Shown here piece by piece: positions 62,090 to 64,000 of a stretch of 64,000 nt of DNA. The notes below the pieces were generated by a model, which was not told the origin of the DNA, did no database searches, and saw only the letters and a program-made list of their open reading frames with translations. Location: positions 157,149 to 221,148 of the forward strand of contig NZ_FONL01000001.1 in NCBI RefSeq assembly GCF_900112895.1, given 5' to 3'. Within the stretch, counting starts at the first letter, position 1. Each line of letters opens with the position of its first letter. The stretch comes from Succiniclasticum ruminis DSM 9236. GTDB lineage: Bacteria > Bacillota > Negativicutes > Acidaminococcales > Acidaminococcaceae. Position numbers and translations under genes: made by a program.

Positions 62090-62590
62090 CTAAAACTCCA
62101 GGTACTTGTCCGGCATCAGACGCACCAGTTCTTTTAAAAACTCATCACTGCAACAGAAGATGACTGCTGCCAGCCCCTTGCCTTCCTTAAATGCCAGGAT
62201 GCGGGTAGGATTGACGTCCGCCATATTATAGCGGTGAATATAATGTTTAATGCGGGTACGGCGGAAAAAATCGTGCCGGTAATGCTGGGCAAAGCTTTCC
62301 GTTTTGCTCAGGTCAACTTTGTAACTGCCCTGCTTCCATAATCCGATGGTCACGATTTCCAGCTCGTTCTGGCGCAGAATCACTTCGTACCGGTAATATA
62401 CCTTCCAGATCCAAAGCCCCAGCCAGAGAAAATTAAGCCCCATTCCCACGGGGCTGACTATGCCGGTACTGTTAAAGCGGAATCCCTCATAGGCCCAGCT
62501 GCAGCAGATTGCCAGCAGCGCCATGTAGGCCAGTCCCATCTTGCCGCTGCCCCGGGTAGTAGTTTCCCGGCAAATTTCCTTATTCTTCAA
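62090..62590 (-). CDS. Membrane protein with bacterial PH-like domain
   Basis: A 166-residue protein with two hydrophobic helices (about 18-35 and 46-65) followed by a beta-strand-rich region (YEVILRQNELEIVTIGLWKQ, KVDLSKTESF) whose pattern resembles bacterial PH-like (YcxB/YdbT type) domains that follow two helices. The TTG at 62590 is chosen because it follows GGAGGGAG by about 7 nt; the open frame extends 14 codons further with no ribosome binding site. First gene of the three-gene group; the promoter lies in the next gap. Confidence 0.5.
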   Translation of the reverse strand: MKNKEICRETTTRGSGKMGLAYMALLAICCSWAYEGFRFNSTGIVSPVGMGLNFLWLGLWIWKVYYRYEVILRQNELEIVTIGLWKQGSYKVDLSKTESFAQHYRHDFFRRTRIKHYIHRYNMADVNPTRILAFKEGKGLAAVIFCCSDEFLKELVRLMPDKYLEF

Positions 62591-62715
62591 AAAACTCCCT
62601 CCAATACGCTTGAACGTTTCAGCGAGACACACTGATCGACAGCAAAAGCGGGTACACCAGGCTGCCCGTTTACGCTGACAGCAAACACGAACCCACTTTA
62701 AAATTTTGCCATATC

Positions 62716-62724
62716 ATTATAACA
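62716..62724 (-). promoter_or_regulatory. Extended -10 promoter of the small membrane-protein genes
   Basis: TGTTATAAT on the minus strand (TATAAT at 62716-62721), about 125 bp upstream of the PH-like gene; a weak TATCTT stands at the -35 distance. The 363-bp gap from 62591 to 62953 otherwise holds only the porin terminator. Confidence 0.5.
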
Positions 62725-62836
62725 GAAAAAGGAATAAAAAGATAGAGGAAGAAGTGCAATTCGTCTTTATTTTTCAGCTATTTTTCAAATTGTGTTTCAG
62801 TCTGCAAAAAGTTTGGAAAAATTCTTTTCGCAAAAA

Positions 62837-62869
62837 GAAAAGAGGCTGCGACAAACGTCGCAGCCTCTT
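62837..62869 (-). terminator. Terminator of the OmpM-like gene
   Basis: Perfect 13-bp stem AAGAGGCTGCGAC/GTCGCAGCCTCTT (62840-62869) with a 4-base loop, followed by TTCTTTTTG on the minus strand, about 85 bp after the porin stop codon. Confidence 0.92.
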
Positions 62870-62953
62870 AAATGGTAAACCGTGATCAACTCACAAGCGT
62901 GCCTCAATCAACAAAATCTGTAAGTCTCAATCAGCACAATGCATCCGGATCAA

Positions 62954-64000
62954 TTAGAAGGTTACAGCCAGCTGGCTCCACAGGGTCTTAGCTTTCATAT
63001 TGCTGTCTTCTTTGCCCTTAATGTCAAAGTACTCTACCGTAGCAATCATGTTCTTGCCAACGGTTACATCGCCTGCTACGCTCCAGCCTTTAAAGCCCTG
63101 ATTTACAAAATCCATCGCGTTGCCGTCCATGGTATGGGCAATAAAGGTGCCTGCACCCTGATCATAATATTTAGCGGTCAGACCCCAGGTACCGGGTTTT
63201 GCAGCCTCAGCTCCGCCATAGGTTGCGGTAATAACAAATCCGTCATCATCGGCCTTTTTGCCATTGTATACCGGATCTACATCGGATTTCAGGTAAATAG
63301 CGCCCAAGGTAGCCTTGCCGAAGTTATAACCGGCCTGTACGCTCCATACACCATTGTCATCAAAACCTGCTACATCAGCTCCGTTAATATCTTTCGCATC
63401 TTCGAATTTATCATACGCGACGTTCAGCGAGAATTTGCCTGCATCATAGCCAAGGTTTGCGCCCCAGAACTTATTGTACCAAGCGCCAGGCCCACCATTA
63501 TATTTCAAAATATAGTTAGCAGGTTTTTCGCCATCATCAATCGGATCTGCCGGTTTGCCATAGTATGCGCCAAATTTTACTTTGTTGCCATAGGCAATCT
63601 TGACACCGTCCATACGGGTATCGTACAGGTTGGCATCGCCCAGCTGGAAGTCGTGACGGCCGGCTCTTACCTGCAGTCCGCCCAGGCGGCCATCCACATA
63701 AGCGCGCTGGAAATCAGTGCGTTCGTCACCAATATTATTGGTTAAATCCTGATAATTCTGCAACATTCCAACATAAGTCCAGTTGTCATTTACCTGGCCG
63801 TTGAACCAGATACGGGAACGCAGGCCGGTTCTGTGACCGTTTTCGCTATAACCTTCTCTTTTGTCATGCGCATAATGATAACGGAACTGACCGGTGATCT
63901 TTACATTGTCAGCTTTCTTTTCCAGAGCTGCTACGCGAACGCCCAGCGCATCCAGTTCATCAGCAAATTCAGCAGCCAGTTTGTCTACGTTGGCGCCTTT
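62954..64000 (-). CDS. OmpM-like outer-membrane porin, 3' part
   Basis: Partial gene: the frame is open from the stop at 62954 to the window edge at 64000 (348 codons visible, N-terminus missing). The visible part begins with a helical segment with heptad character (VDKLAAEFADELDALG, then VRVAALEKKADNV), followed by a beta-barrel with about 14-16 amphipathic strands rich in Tyr/Trp and ending in a terminal Phe (LWSQLAVTF), the classic barrel C-terminus. This matches the second and third parts of OmpM proteins of Negativicutes, which tether the outer membrane to peptidoglycan through an N-terminal SLH domain; that domain would lie beyond the window. An ATG at 63766 is internal and not the start. 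Confidence 0.85.
   Translation of the reverse strand, partial: KGANVDKLAAEFADELDALGVRVAALEKKADNVKITGQFRYHYAHDKREGYSENGHRTGLRSRIWFNGQVNDNWTYVGMLQNYQDLTNNIGDERTDFQRAYVDGRLGGLQVRAGRHDFQLGDANLYDTRMDGVKIAYGNKVKFGAYYGKPADPIDDGEKPANYILKYNGGPGAWYNKFWGANLGYDAGKFSLNVAYDKFEDAKDINGADVAGFDDNGVWSVQAGYNFGKATLGAIYLKSDVDPVYNGKKADDDGFVITATYGGAEAAKPGTWGLTAKYYDQGAGTFIAHTMDGNAMDFVNQGFKGWSVAGDVTVGKNMIATVEYFDIKGKEDSNMKAKTLWSQLAVTF

Noticed and set aside
1..64000. CRISPR arrays, insertion sequences, tRNA or rRNA genes, prophage
   Set aside because: No regularly spaced direct repeats, transposase motifs, tRNA cloverleaf with T-loop consensus or rRNA segments were seen on either strand.

Overview
The window is a compact bacterial chromosome segment of about 50% GC by eye. 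Every gene I can support lies on the minus strand, so transcription runs from high to low coordinates throughout. The mix points to a diderm Firmicute of the class Negativicutes (an Acidaminococcus- or Phascolarctobacterium-like organism is my guess; the sequence does not settle the genus). Firmicute-style regulation (two T-box leaders, strong AGGAGG-type ribosome binding sites) sits next to outer-membrane biology (Kdo transferase, a full ADP-heptose pathway, two heptosyltransferase-like enzymes, an LptD-like protein, an RND efflux pair and the C-terminal part of an OmpM-like porin). I see no rRNA, tRNA, insertion sequence, prophage or CRISPR array.

Layout, left to right (that is, from downstream to upstream for each operon). 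0-11 kb: a CNNM/CorC-type membrane protein, a PMCA-type calcium ATPase, a YbjN-like protein, an SbmA/YddA-like ABC exporter, and an RND permease with its adaptor, whose 5' leader carries several palindromes. 11-15 kb: an exported DUF3298-like protein, an exported C39-like cysteine peptidase and a CCA-adding enzyme with an extra segment. 15-18.7 kb: leuCDB behind a leucine T-box. 18.7-23.3 kb: two nucleobase operons, CBS protein plus NCS2 purine permease, and codBA (cytosine permease and deaminase). 23.5-25.5 kb: serA behind a serine T-box. 25.6-29.3 kb: an exported C69 dipeptidase, then waaA translationally coupled to an exported nucleoside deoxyribosyltransferase-like protein.

29.4-38.3 kb: a nine-gene aromatic operon, aroF-tyrA-aroB-aroA-aroC-pheA-aroE-aroK-aroQ, which covers all of the shikimate pathway plus both prephenate branches. 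In front of it is a 34-codon leader ORF, too short for ordinary gene calling, that encodes a peptide with seven Tyr and four Phe and is followed by mutually exclusive hairpins and an intrinsic terminator. This looks like ribosome-mediated attenuation. A perfect inverted repeat sits over the -10 box of the same promoter, which suggests a second, repressor-based layer. I consider this the most interesting system in the window.

38.3-50.6 kb: a sulfatase-fold (LTA synthase-like) transferase with a DAG-kinase-like enzyme, then lptD-gmhA-hldE-hldD-gmhB and two GT9 glycosyltransferases for LPS core synthesis and export, then an exported protein with about five 20-residue repeats. 50.7-62.6 kb: the conserved cell-shape string radC-mreB-mreC-mreD-mrdA-rodA followed by two radical-SAM-related genes and rng, preceded by three small membrane-protein genes. 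62.9-64 kb: the 3' part of an OmpM-type outer-membrane protein that runs off the window.
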